Below, one piece after another: positions 5,892 to 11,982 of a DNA stretch of 11,982 nt. The notes beneath the pieces were generated by a model. The model worked only from the letters and a program-made list of their open reading frames with translations. It searched no databases and had not been told where the DNA came from. Location: the NCBI GenBank assembly GCA_014380155.1, contig JACMKJ010000227.1, positions 1 through 11,982 of the forward strand, read 5' to 3'. The translations under genes were made by a program, and so were the position numbers. How positions within the stretch are numbered: position 1 is the first letter of the stretch; each line of letters starts with the position of its first letter. The stretch is from Rhizobacter sp. Lineage in GTDB: Bacteria > Pseudomonadota > Gammaproteobacteria > Burkholderiales > Burkholderiaceae_C.

Positions 5892-8213
5892 GTGCCACGC
5901 AGCAGCACCAGGCGTTCTACCACTGCCAGACCTCGCCCTCATTCCCCATTGCGTTTGACCCCTTCACACCGCCGCGCACTCGCAGGCTGCCTCGCCGGGT
6001 TGCTGGCCACTGGCGCATGGGCGCAGACCAAGCCGCCGGTGATCGTCGAAGCCGCCGAGATCCGCGCGCGGCCTGACCTCGACGTGGTGGCCGAGGGCGA
6101 CGTTGTGTTTCGCCAGGGCAAGGTCGAGATCCGCGCCCAGCGCCTGAGTTACGACCAGCTGGGCGACTTGGCGCGCGCGCAGGGCAAGGTCAGCATCACC
6201 CGCGACGGCAACCAGTACAGCGGCCCCGAATTGCAGCTGCAGCTGCAGCGCTTCGAGGGCTTCTTCAGCTACCCAACCTACTTCTTCTCGCGCACCCAGG
6301 CCGGCGGTGACGCCCAACGCATCGACTTCCTGAACGAAGACCTGGCCATCGCGAGCGGCGCCACCTACACCAGCTGCCCGCGCGACGGCCCGGACGATCC
6401 GGCCTGGGTGCTGTCGACCCGCCGCGTGAAGATGGACTTCGCCAACAACGAAGGCATCGCCGAAGGCGCGGTGCTGCGTTTTTACGGCGTGCCGATCTTG
6501 GCCGCGCCGGTGCTGAGCTTTCCGCTCACCGACGCACGCAAATCGGGCTGGCTGCCGCCGACCCTCGGGCTCGACAACAAGAGTGGTCTGCTGCTGTCGG
6601 TGCCCTACTACTGGAACATCGCGCCCAACCGCGACGCCACGCTCACACCCACCCTCATCGCCAAGCGCGGCGTCGGCCTGGGTGCCGAGTTCCGCTACCT
6701 GGAGCCGAGCTATGAAGGCACGCTCAACCTCAACACGCTCGCCAACGACCGCCTGACCGGGCGTTCGCGCGGCTCGCTCGGCCTGCTGCATGAAGGCTCA
6801 CTGTTCGGTGACGGCTTCTACCGCGCGCATGTGGCGCGCGTCTCCGACGACGACTACTGGAAAGACTTCCCCAGCGAAACCCCCAGCCTCACGCCACGCC
6901 TGCTCGCCGCCGATCTGCGCGCCAACAAACCGGTGTTCGGTGATTGGCGCACTTACGCCCGCGTGCTGCGCTGGCAGCTGCTGCAAGACGCGAGCAACCC
7001 GATCGACCTGGCACCGTACGACCGGTTGCCTCAGCTGGGTGTGCGTGGCTCGCAGCGCTTGTTCGGCGGGCTGGAGTTCGCGCTGGAGACCGAGTTCAAC
7101 CGCTTCACCAACCCCGACGGCAACCTGCAACCCTCGCGCATGACCGGCACCAGGGTGCACGCACTGGGCTCGCTGAGCTGGCCCTATGCCACGCCGGGCT
7201 GGTCGCTGACGCCGAAGCTATCGGTCAATGCAGCCTCGTATTCCATCGACCAACCGCTCACCAGCGGCGAGCGGGCGGGTCGCAGCCGGTTCGGCCGCTC
7301 GATCCCGAGCTTCAGCCTCGACAGCGCCTGGGTGCTGGAGCGCGACACCCAGTGGTCGGGCCGCGCGATGCGGCAAACGTTGGAGCCACGCCTGCTCTAC
7401 GTCAAAACCCCCTATAGCGACCAGGGCGGACTGCCCAACTTCGACTCGGCCGGCAAAGACTTCAACTTCGATTCGATCTACACCGACAACGCCTTCTCCG
7501 GCATCGACCAGGTGTCAGACGCCCACCAGGTGACGGCCGGCGTGACCACTCGTGTGCTCGACGCCAGCACCGGCGCCGAAGCACTGCGCCTGGGCATCGC
7601 GCAGCGCTTTTTGCTGGCCGACCAGCGCATCACGCCCGATGGCGAGCCTTTCACCCAGCGGGTCTCCGACCTGCTGCTGCTCGGCTCCAGCACCCTGTCG
7701 TCGAAGTGGAAGTTCGACGCCGGCCTGCAGTACAGCCCCGAGATCCAGCGCACCGTGCGTTCCATCCTCGGGGCACGCTACTCGCCCGGGCCTTACCGCA
7801 CGCTCAATGTCGCCTACCGTTTCAAGCGTGAAGAGAGCGAGCAGGTCGAGCTCGGCTGGCAATGGCCACTCTACGGCCGCCCGCGCGAGAACATGAACCG
7901 CAGCAACGGCAACACCTGCTCCAGCGCGTGGTACACCGTGGGCCGGGTCAGCTACAGCCTGCGCGACAGCCGCGTCACCGATTCGGTGCTGGGCCTCGAA
8001 TACGACGGTGGTTGCTGGATCGGCCGCCTGGTGGCCAAGCGCCTGTCGACCAGCCAGGTTGAAGCCACCACGCAGCTGGGCTTCGAAATCGAGTTTGTCG
8101 GCCTGTCTCGCCTGGGAACCAACCCGCTGAGGGTCTTGAAGGACAATGTGCCCGGCTACCGCATGCTGCGTGACAACAACTCCCCTGACGGCAACCAGCC
8201 GACCGCTCCCTGA
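5892..8213 (+). CDS. lptD: LPS-assembly outer-membrane protein LptD
   Basis: 773 residues from the GTG at 5892. LptD with the lipoprotein LptE forms the outer-membrane gate that places lipopolysaccharide on the cell surface. Residues about 24-45 (LTPSHRRALAGCLAGLLATG and on to AWAQ) are a signal peptide. Residues about 48-150 form the LptA-like jelly-roll domain (EAAEIRARPDLDVVAEGDVV, then QGKVEIRAQRLSYD). The rest is the 26-strand-type barrel, beginning after SCPRDGPDDPAW (161-172) and ending GLEYDGGCW...VAKRLSTSQ...GFEIEF. The start is uncertain: GTG 5892 gives a long basic leader, and TTG codons at 5949 or 5955 would leave a tighter signal peptide. None has a clear Shine-Dalgarno. Mature cysteines are only C162, C676 and C708. 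It is the first gene of a tight operon with surA and rsmA. Confidence 0.95.
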   Translation: MPRSSTRRSTTARPRPHSPLRLTPSHRRALAGCLAGLLATGAWAQTKPPVIVEAAEIRARPDLDVVAEGDVVFRQGKVEIRAQRLSYDQLGDLARAQGKVSITRDGNQYSGPELQLQLQRFEGFFSYPTYFFSRTQAGGDAQRIDFLNEDLAIASGATYTSCPRDGPDDPAWVLSTRRVKMDFANNEGIAEGAVLRFYGVPILAAPVLSFPLTDARKSGWLPPTLGLDNKSGLLLSVPYYWNIAPNRDATLTPTLIAKRGVGLGAEFRYLEPSYEGTLNLNTLANDRLTGRSRGSLGLLHEGSLFGDGFYRAHVARVSDDDYWKDFPSETPSLTPRLLAADLRANKPVFGDWRTYARVLRWQLLQDASNPIDLAPYDRLPQLGVRGSQRLFGGLEFALETEFNRFTNPDGNLQPSRMTGTRVHALGSLSWPYATPGWSLTPKLSVNAASYSIDQPLTSGERAGRSRFGRSIPSFSLDSAWVLERDTQWSGRAMRQTLEPRLLYVKTPYSDQGGLPNFDSAGKDFNFDSIYTDNAFSGIDQVSDAHQVTAGVTTRVLDASTGAEALRLGIAQRFLLADQRITPDGEPFTQRVSDLLLLGSSTLSSKWKFDAGLQYSPEIQRTVRSILGARYSPGPYRTLNVAYRFKREESEQVELGWQWPLYGRPRENMNRSNGNTCSSAWYTVGRVSYSLRDSRVTDSVLGLEYDGGCWIGRLVAKRLSTSQVEATTQLGFEIEFVGLSRLGTNPLRVLKDNVPGYRMLRDNNSPDGNQPTAP

Positions 8214-8220
8214 ACACCCC

Positions 8221-9543
8221 ATGACTCTGATCCGCTCCTGGCCCCGCATCGCCTTGTTGTCGCTCGTGCTCGCGAGCGCCCACCCGGCAGCCACCGCACA
8301 GCCACGCACGAGCGTCCCCCGCACTGCGGACTACATCGTGGCCATCGTCAACCAGGAGCTCGTCACCCATGGCGAGCTGCTGCTGCGCCTGAACCAGGTG
8401 CGCGAAAACGCGCGCCGCGCCAACGCCCCATTGCCCCCCGCCGAAGAGCTGCGCCAGCAGGTGCTCGACACGCTGATCGACGAGCGCGTGCAGATCACTT
8501 ACGCGCGCGAAAGCGGCCAGCGCCTCGACGACGCCGAGGTCGAGCGCGCCGTGGCCAACGTGGCTGCGCAAAACCAGCTCACCCCCGCGCAGCTGCGTGA
8601 GCGTCTCAAGCGCGAAGGGGTCGACTACGTGCGCTTCCGCAACAACGTGCGCGACCAGCTGCTGCTGGAGCGCACCCGTGAACGCGAAGTGCAGGCACGC
8701 ATTCGTGTCACCGACCTCGAAATCGAAAACTGGCTCGACAAACAGCGCGCCGAAGCCGGCGCCGCGACCGAATACAACATCGCCCAGGTGCTGGTGACGG
8801 TGCCTGAGGGTGCCAGCGAGGGTGTGCTGGCCGAGCGGCGCGCACGCGCCGAAGCAGCGTTGGCCCGCATCCGCCGTGGTGAAGCCTTCGATGTGGTGGC
8901 ACGAGAGATTTCCGAAGACACCAACCGCGCCAAAGGCGGTGAGATTGGCTCGCGCCCGGCCAACCGGCTGCCCGACATCTTTGTCGAAGCAGTGCGCCCG
9001 CTCAAGGGCGGCGAGGTGTCGCCCAGCCTGCTGCGCAGCGGCGCCGGCTTTCACGTCCTCAAACTGATCGAGCGCAGCGACACCAGCGCCTTGTCGATCA
9101 ACCAGACCCGCGCACGCCACATCCTGCTGCGCCCCTCGGCCCAATTGAGCCAGGAGGCTGCCGCCACCCGGCTGGTCGAGTTCAAGCGGCAGATCGCTGG
9201 CGGCGCGCGCAGCTTCGAGCAGCTCGCGCGCGACAACTCCGAAGACGGCAGCGCCCCGCAAGGTGGCGACCTGGGCTGGGTGTCGCCCGGCAGCTTCGTG
9301 CCCGAGTTCGAAGAGGCGATGAACGCGCTGGCCATCAACGGCTTGTCCGACCCGGTGGTGTCGCGCTTCGGCGTGCACCTGATCCAGGTGGTCGAGCGCC
9401 GCAAGATGGCACTCGACGCCAAGCAGCAGCGTGACCAGGCCCGCGCCGCGCTGCGCGAGCAGAAGTTCGAAGAGGCCTACTCCGAGTGGGTGCGCGAGCT
9501 GCGGGCTCGCGCGTACGTCGAGATGCGCGAGCCGCCGCAGTAG
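8221..9543 (+). CDS. surA: Periplasmic chaperone and peptidyl-prolyl isomerase SurA
   Basis: 440 residues from the ATG at 8221; the frame is open further upstream, but that part overlaps lptD and lacks a signal peptide. SurA escorts unfolded outer-membrane proteins, LptD among them, to the BAM complex. A signal peptide covers residues 1 to about 27 (LLSLVLASAHPAATAQ). The N-terminal chaperone domain (TADYIVAIVNQELVTHGELL onward) runs to about 180. Two parvulin isomerase domains follow, at about 183-285 (EYNIAQVLVTVPE to GFHVLKLIE) and 298-390 (RARHILLRPS to GVHLIQVVERR). A C-terminal helix returns to the chaperone domain, as in the family. The start lies 7 bases after the lptD stop, so translation is probably coupled; no strong ribosome site is present. 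The usual length is about 430 residues. Confidence 0.95.
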   Translation: MTLIRSWPRIALLSLVLASAHPAATAQPRTSVPRTADYIVAIVNQELVTHGELLLRLNQVRENARRANAPLPPAEELRQQVLDTLIDERVQITYARESGQRLDDAEVERAVANVAAQNQLTPAQLRERLKREGVDYVRFRNNVRDQLLLERTREREVQARIRVTDLEIENWLDKQRAEAGAATEYNIAQVLVTVPEGASEGVLAERRARAEAALARIRRGEAFDVVAREISEDTNRAKGGEIGSRPANRLPDIFVEAVRPLKGGEVSPSLLRSGAGFHVLKLIERSDTSALSINQTRARHILLRPSAQLSQEAAATRLVEFKRQIAGGARSFEQLARDNSEDGSAPQGGDLGWVSPGSFVPEFEEAMNALAINGLSDPVVSRFGVHLIQVVERRKMALDAKQQRDQARAALREQKFEEAYSEWVRELRARAYVEMREPPQ

Positions 9544-9549
9544 GCGCCC

Positions 9550-10311
9550 GTGAAGCACATTCCGCGCAAGCGCTTCGGTCAGCATTTTTTGGCTGACGAA
9601 GGCATCCTCGGCGCCATCATCGATGTGATCAACCCGCAGCCCGGTCAGGCGCTGGTCGAGATCGGCCCCGGCTTGGGTGCGATGACCAACCCATTGGTCG
9701 CACGCTGCGAGCGGCTGACCGTCATCGAACTCGATCGCGACCTCGCCGCGAGGCTGCGAAAGCGGCCTGAGCTGAACGTGGTCGAGTCCGATGTGTTGCG
9801 GGTCGACTTCTCCTCGCTGGCGACCCAGGCCGGCCACAAGCTGCGCGTCGTGGGCAACTTGCCGTACAACATCTCCACGCCCATCCTGTTTCACCTGCTC
9901 GAGGCCGTCGACCACGTGACCGACCAGCACTTCATGCTGCAAAAGGAAGTGGTCGACCGCATGGCCGCCGCGCCGGGCAACAAGGACTACGGCCGCCTGA
10001 CGGTGATGCTGCAGTGGCGCTACGACATCGAATCGGTGCTCGATGTGCCCCCGGAATCCTTCGACCCGCCACCGCGCGTCGACTCGGCGGTGGTGCGCAT
10101 GCAGCCCCTGCCCTTGCCCGCTGGCATCAACGCGACCCTGCTGGGCGAACTTGTCACCGTGGCCTTCTCGCAGCGCCGCAAGATCCTGCGCAACACACTT
10201 GGCCGCTGGCTGGACGAGCGCGGTTTCAGCGGCCACTTCGACACCCAGCGCCGCGCTGAAGAAGTGCCGGTCGCCGACTACCTGGCCCTGGTGCGCTCGC
10301 TCGCTCCGTGA
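9550..10311 (+). CDS. rsmA: 16S rRNA dimethyladenosine transferase RsmA (KsgA)
   Basis: 253 residues from a GTG at 9550, 6 bases after the surA stop. RsmA transfers four methyl groups from S-adenosylmethionine to two adjacent adenines in the 3' hairpin of 16S rRNA, late in small-subunit assembly; its loss gives kasugamycin resistance. Visible family marks are KRFGQHFL (7-14), the SAM-binding VEIGPGLG (36-43), the acidic VIELD (58-62) and the catalytic NLPYNIS (103-109). The C-terminal helical domain contains PPPRVDSAVV and FSQRRKILRN. Length is normal for the family. It follows surA directly without pdxA, which lies between them in E. coli. A terminator hairpin follows 10 bases after the stop. 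Confidence 0.96.
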   Translation: MKHIPRKRFGQHFLADEGILGAIIDVINPQPGQALVEIGPGLGAMTNPLVARCERLTVIELDRDLAARLRKRPELNVVESDVLRVDFSSLATQAGHKLRVVGNLPYNISTPILFHLLEAVDHVTDQHFMLQKEVVDRMAAAPGNKDYGRLTVMLQWRYDIESVLDVPPESFDPPPRVDSAVVRMQPLPLPAGINATLLGELVTVAFSQRRKILRNTLGRWLDERGFSGHFDTQRRAEEVPVADYLALVRSLAP

Positions 10312-10537
10312 GGCCATGAAAAAGGGCAGCCGAGGCTGCCCTTGTTTCAACGCGTCAGATCACATCACGCGGCGGTGAGCCACATCGAGGTGTCGAATGC
10401 GCTGCTCATCATCGGCATGTTCATGCCGAAACTCGCGTTCGCTGCACTCTTGGCCGCCACCTTGGCGGGCTTGTCGGTTGCAACGCTTGGGGCCGTTTCC
10501 GTAGCCCGCTCCCATGACCCTTGTTCTTGGGAGCGGG
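10312..10537. other. Convergent intergenic region between rsmA and barstar gene
   Basis: This stretch holds a terminator hairpin near rsmA (10322-10343) and most of a second strong hairpin next to the barstar stop. Short open frames exist on both strands: one of 64 codons from a GTG at 10559 on the minus strand, and one starting near 10414 on the plus strand with a hydrophobic start. Neither has a ribosome binding site or a recognisable family, so I do not call a gene. Confidence 0.5.
10322..10347. terminator. Terminator shared by rsmA and the barstar transcript
   Basis: AAGGGCAGC and GCTGCCCTT pair across a CGAG loop. On the plus strand the tail is TTGTTT; on the minus strand a run of five T follows. 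It should end the lptD-surA-rsmA transcript and stop the convergent RNase-barstar transcript. The minus-strand tail looks at least as good as the plus one. Confidence 0.75.
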
Positions 10538-10541
10538 CTAC
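10501..10541. repeat. Perfect 14-bp inverted repeat at the barstar stop codon
   Basis: GTAGCCCGCTCCCA (10501-10514) and TGGGAGCGGGCTAC (10528-10541) pair perfectly around a 13-base loop. The barstar stop codon (10538-10540) lies inside one arm. No run of T follows on either strand, so it is not a classical terminator. It may stabilise the 3' end of the mRNA or be a small dispersed (REP-like) repeat. Confidence 0.8.
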
Positions 10542-10933
10542 TGAAAAGAATAGAAGCACCTGAATTGGATTTTTCGCTCGGCCCAGAAATCGGCCGCATC
10601 GCGAAATACATCCAGCAACTGCTCCCGTGCTTCGCGGTCGAAGCGCGGGTTGTCGGGCAACTGCTCAAGCACCACCACGAAGCCAGGCTGGGCACCCGAC
10701 TTGTGAACCAGGTCGGTCATGCAGTCGTAGAGCGCGTCAAGGTTCTTGCCGAAGTGCGACGGGAACAGGAAGGATTCCGCAATCGCCTCCATCACGTCTT
10801 GCTTGGTCTGGGCCAAAGTCAGGTTGGCGTAGAGGAAATGCTGACCCGCGCCCTGCGCGGCCTCATGCAGTTCATCGACGCGGTAGGCGCGTATCGACTG
10901 AACAATGTTTGGACGGACTGTCTGCAAAAGCAT
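10538..10933 (-). CDS. Barstar-family ribonuclease inhibitor
   Basis: 131 residues, longer than the 90-residue barstar of Bacillus because of an N-terminal extension. It has no signal peptide, so it should stay in the cytoplasm. The inhibitor binds the active site of its RNase and protects the cell from enzyme that is not exported. The family core HFGKNLDALYDCMTDL (60-75) aligns with the barstar helix and loop that plug barnase. Asp66 and Asp70 correspond to barstar Asp35 and Asp39, the latter contacting the catalytic histidine. A helix EQLLDVFRDAADFW (104-117) and a final strand IQFRCFY follow as expected. A strong AAGGAGG lies 9 bases before the ATG. The gene starts 42 bases after the RNase stop on the same strand, so the two form a natural pair. 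That this protein inhibits that enzyme is inferred. Confidence 0.9.
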   Translation of the reverse strand: MLLQTVRPNIVQSIRAYRVDELHEAAQGAGQHFLYANLTLAQTKQDVMEAIAESFLFPSHFGKNLDALYDCMTDLVHKSGAQPGFVVVLEQLPDNPRFDREAREQLLDVFRDAADFWAERKIQFRCFYSFQ

Positions 10934-10942
10934 GGTCGCGTT

Positions 10943-10949
10943 CCTCCTT
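10943..10949 (-). promoter_or_regulatory. Strong Shine-Dalgarno of the barstar gene
   Basis: AAGGAGG on the minus strand lies 9 bases before the barstar ATG. It is much stronger than the RNase site (AGGGA), so the inhibitor is probably made in excess over the toxic enzyme. Confidence 0.7.
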
Positions 10950-10975
10950 AGGTCAAAAAACGAAATCCTCGGTGT

Positions 10976-11386
10976 TCACTGCACGATGCGGCGAAAGCTC
11001 GTGTAGTGGTCAGCCGTGTAAAAGCAGGCGTCGGGCGCGGTGGCTTGCAGGCCCCCACACACGATGCGGCGCGCCCCACGGTCGCGCGATCCAGGTGTCT
11101 TCACGGTGTACTCGCGGTAGTAGCCGCGACGTTGAGCCGGAAGCAGGCGCTCGCGGTTACCGAAGCTCCTGCCGTCTTGCGTATAAGGGAATGGCCCGCC
11201 AGCGCGGATCAGGCGCTCGGTACCTTGGGCTTCACTCGGCAGGCTGGCCAGCACAACCGTCTCCAGCTGCTGTATGGGCGCCTTTGCCACAGCACCGTTG
11301 CCAAAGACCGCGGCAACTGCCAGAACGATAGCGAGCCCCAACTTGCAAAGGGGTGGCCACGCAGGCTGCCGACCGAGGAGAAACAC
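10976..11386 (-). CDS. Secreted guanyl-specific ribonuclease (RNase Sa / T1 family)
   Basis: 136 residues from a GTG at 11386. Residues 16 to about 36 are a signal peptide core (LGLAIVLAVAAVFGNGAVAK), so the mature enzyme of about 100 residues should be exported. It would cut single-stranded RNA after guanosine. Aligned from memory with Streptomyces RNase Sa with a fixed offset of 38: the guanine site DGRSFGNRE (71-79) holds Asn77 and Glu79, GYYREYTV (88-95) holds the catalytic base Glu92, RDRGARR (101-107) holds Arg103 and Arg107, and DHYTSF (126-131) holds the catalytic acid His127. All key residues are present. Cys110 and Cys121 flank a loop four residues longer than in RNase Sa. An AGGGA ribosome site lies 6 bases before the GTG, inside a large hairpin. 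The barstar gene follows directly. Confidence 0.92.
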   Translation of the reverse strand: MFLLGRQPAWPPLCKLGLAIVLAVAAVFGNGAVAKAPIQQLETVVLASLPSEAQGTERLIRAGGPFPYTQDGRSFGNRERLLPAQRRGYYREYTVKTPGSRDRGARRIVCGGLQATAPDACFYTADHYTSFRRIVQ

Positions 11387-11389
11387 GGG

Positions 11390-11435
11390 TTATCCCTGAA
11401 ATCCGAAACCGTGATGGTATCGAATCAAGGGATAA
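11390..11435 (-). promoter_or_regulatory. 46-base hairpin covering the RNase ribosome binding site
   Basis: In the minus-strand transcript UUAUCCCU pairs with AGGGAUAA (8 of 8). Inside that, AUUCGAUACC pairs with GGUUUCGGAU (nine pairs including one G-U, one mismatch) around the loop AUCAC. The 3' arm contains the AGGGA Shine-Dalgarno just before the GTG of the RNase gene. As RNA this would hide the ribosome site; as DNA it could instead be an operator palindrome. Confidence 0.6.
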
Positions 11436-11444
11436 ATCTCAAGA

Positions 11445-11467
11445 CGCTGCCTCAATTTGGGGCAGCG
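11445..11467 (-). repeat. Small hairpin in the RNase leader
   Basis: CGCTGCC (11445-11451) and GGCAGCG (11461-11467) pair perfectly around a 9-base loop, just upstream of the larger hairpin on the RNase transcript. Only a weak T-rich stretch (TCTTGAGATTT) follows, so it is a poor terminator candidate. Confidence 0.45.
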
Positions 11468-11750
11468 CCACAGCTCACAAAGTGTGCGCAAACATTCGGC
11501 AAAATTCGCTAAAGGCAAGGGTTTTGAATGCTAGTGATCTCAAATCAACACACTCAAAAGAGTTGTGACGCCGCTGTCATATGACCGTGCACAGCCCTCG
11601 GCCTTCTCTTGTGTCTTGCTGATCAGCGACATATCTCAGCCAGCCTCCGTCCGCCCTCAAGCTGCACTCCGATCATCCGTTCGAAGGGTGCCGCACCGCC
11701 TGAGTACGCCTTCGATACTTTGGCCGAACGGTGGGTGCAGCGCGGGTCGA

Positions 11751-11982
11751 TCAATTCCTTGGCCACAGCACCCAAAGGCGCAGCGGCTGCTTCATCCGCC
11801 CGGCCTGCTGTTCGGCCACGTCACCCCAACCCCAAAAGTAATCAGCCCGCACAGCCCCGGTGATGGCGCTGCCGGTGTCTTGCGCCATCACCAGGCGGCG
11901 CAGCGGAGTGTTCGACAGCGGCTCGGTGGCATCCAGCCACACCGGGGTGCCGTAGGGGATGCTCTGCGCATCTACCGCGATC
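11751..11982 (-). CDS. mltA: Membrane-bound lytic murein transglycosylase A, C-terminal part
   Basis: The minus strand enters the window inside this gene and ends at the TGA at 11751; 76 full codons are visible. MltA is an outer-membrane lipoprotein that cuts peptidoglycan strands between MurNAc and GlcNAc, leaving 1,6-anhydro ends. The visible part reads IAVDAQSIPYGTPVWLDAT, then RRLVMAQDTGSAITGAVRAD, then YFWGWGDVAEQQAGRMKQP and a final LWVLWPRN. This is the 3D domain (named for its aspartates) that ends MltA proteins; the Asp in VMAQDTGSAI matches the catalytic Asp known from E. coli MltA (recalled as Asp308). Start, lipobox and N-terminal domain lie outside the window. Its products feed the same cell-wall recycling that AmgK serves, but the two genes are far apart and on separate transcripts. 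Confidence 0.92.
   Translation of the reverse strand, partial: IAVDAQSIPYGTPVWLDATEPLSNTPLRRLVMAQDTGSAITGAVRADYFWGWGDVAEQQAGRMKQPLRLWVLWPRN

Larger units (their letters stand above)
11387..11750. other. Intergenic region between mltA and the RNase gene
   Basis: These 364 bases hold no gene I can support. About 11387-11570 is AT-richer than the neighbours and forms the leader and presumed promoter of the RNase gene, with two hairpins (11390-11435 and 11445-11467); no convincing -35/-10 pair was found. About 11600-11750 is GC-rich again and open in frames on both strands, perhaps a decayed gene or the mltA 3' flank. No terminator after mltA is evident. Confidence 0.5.

Noticed and set aside
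7975..10350. A 791-codon open frame on the minus strand
   Set aside because: It lies antisense to lptD, surA and rsmA, which have clear families. Its Gln/His/Arg/Val-rich translation is typical of the shadow of GC-rich coding DNA.
10365..10559. Small minus-strand frame ending in SSAFDTSMWLTAA, followed by a terminator
   Set aside because: The start is a GTG inside the barstar gene without a ribosome site, the frame runs through the perfect hairpin, and no family is recognised. It remains possible but unsupported.
10414..10563. Short plus-strand frame beginning MFMPKLAFAALLAATLAG, resembling a signal peptide
   Set aside because: It has no ribosome site, overlaps the hairpin and the barstar 3' end, and no mature domain follows. 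The hydrophobic look can arise from Ala/Leu-rich GC codons.
11671..11700. GTTCGAA, like a tRNA T-loop
   Set aside because: No matching acceptor, D or anticodon arms could be drawn around it.
11609..11863. 84-codon plus-strand frame
   Set aside because: It runs antisense through the end of mltA and has the composition of a shadow frame; no motif is seen.
1..11982. CRISPR arrays, insertion sequences, integrase or attachment sites
   Set aside because: No regularly spaced repeats, no transposase or integrase frames and no terminal repeats were seen.

Overview
The window is GC-rich chromosomal DNA, densely coded on both strands. The order lptD-surA-rsmA with a divergent amgK, a DUF4148 protein and GC-rich codon use all point to a betaproteobacterium, most likely of the order Burkholderiales. 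This is inferred from gene content, not from a marker gene. No insertion sequence, CRISPR array, rRNA or tRNA is visible.

Left part (1-3517, all minus strand): the first 365 bases hold the N-terminal end of an FAD-dependent dehydrogenase of the COG2509 type. Upstream of it lies a secreted neutral/alkaline ceramidase-like protein of about 865 residues, with two related C-terminal modules. Upstream of that is a small secreted DUF4148 protein with its own rho-independent terminator.

Middle (3518-5891): a 210-base divergent intergenic region leads into a LysR-type regulator on the plus strand. This regulator ends only 6 bases from the end of the convergent sugar kinase gene amgK, which recycles cell-wall sugars. 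The murU gene that usually follows amgK is not beside it here.

Cell-envelope operon (5892-10311, plus strand): lptD (outer-membrane LPS insertion), surA (periplasmic chaperone needed to fold LptD and other barrels) and rsmA/ksgA (16S rRNA dimethylase) are separated by only 6-7 bases and are probably one transcript. A hairpin at 10322-10343 that could stop transcription from both sides closes the operon.

Right part (10312-11982, minus strand): this holds a guanyl-specific RNase of the RNase Sa/T1 type with a signal peptide, followed 42 bases later by its likely cytoplasmic inhibitor, a barstar-family protein. The RNase leader carries a 46-base imperfect inverted repeat that would pair with its ribosome binding site, and the barstar stop codon lies inside a perfect 14-bp hairpin. 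The window ends inside the 3' part of mltA, a lytic transglycosylase. The most interesting item is the RNase-barstar pair with its RNA structures. Nothing in the window amounts to a clearly new multi-gene system.
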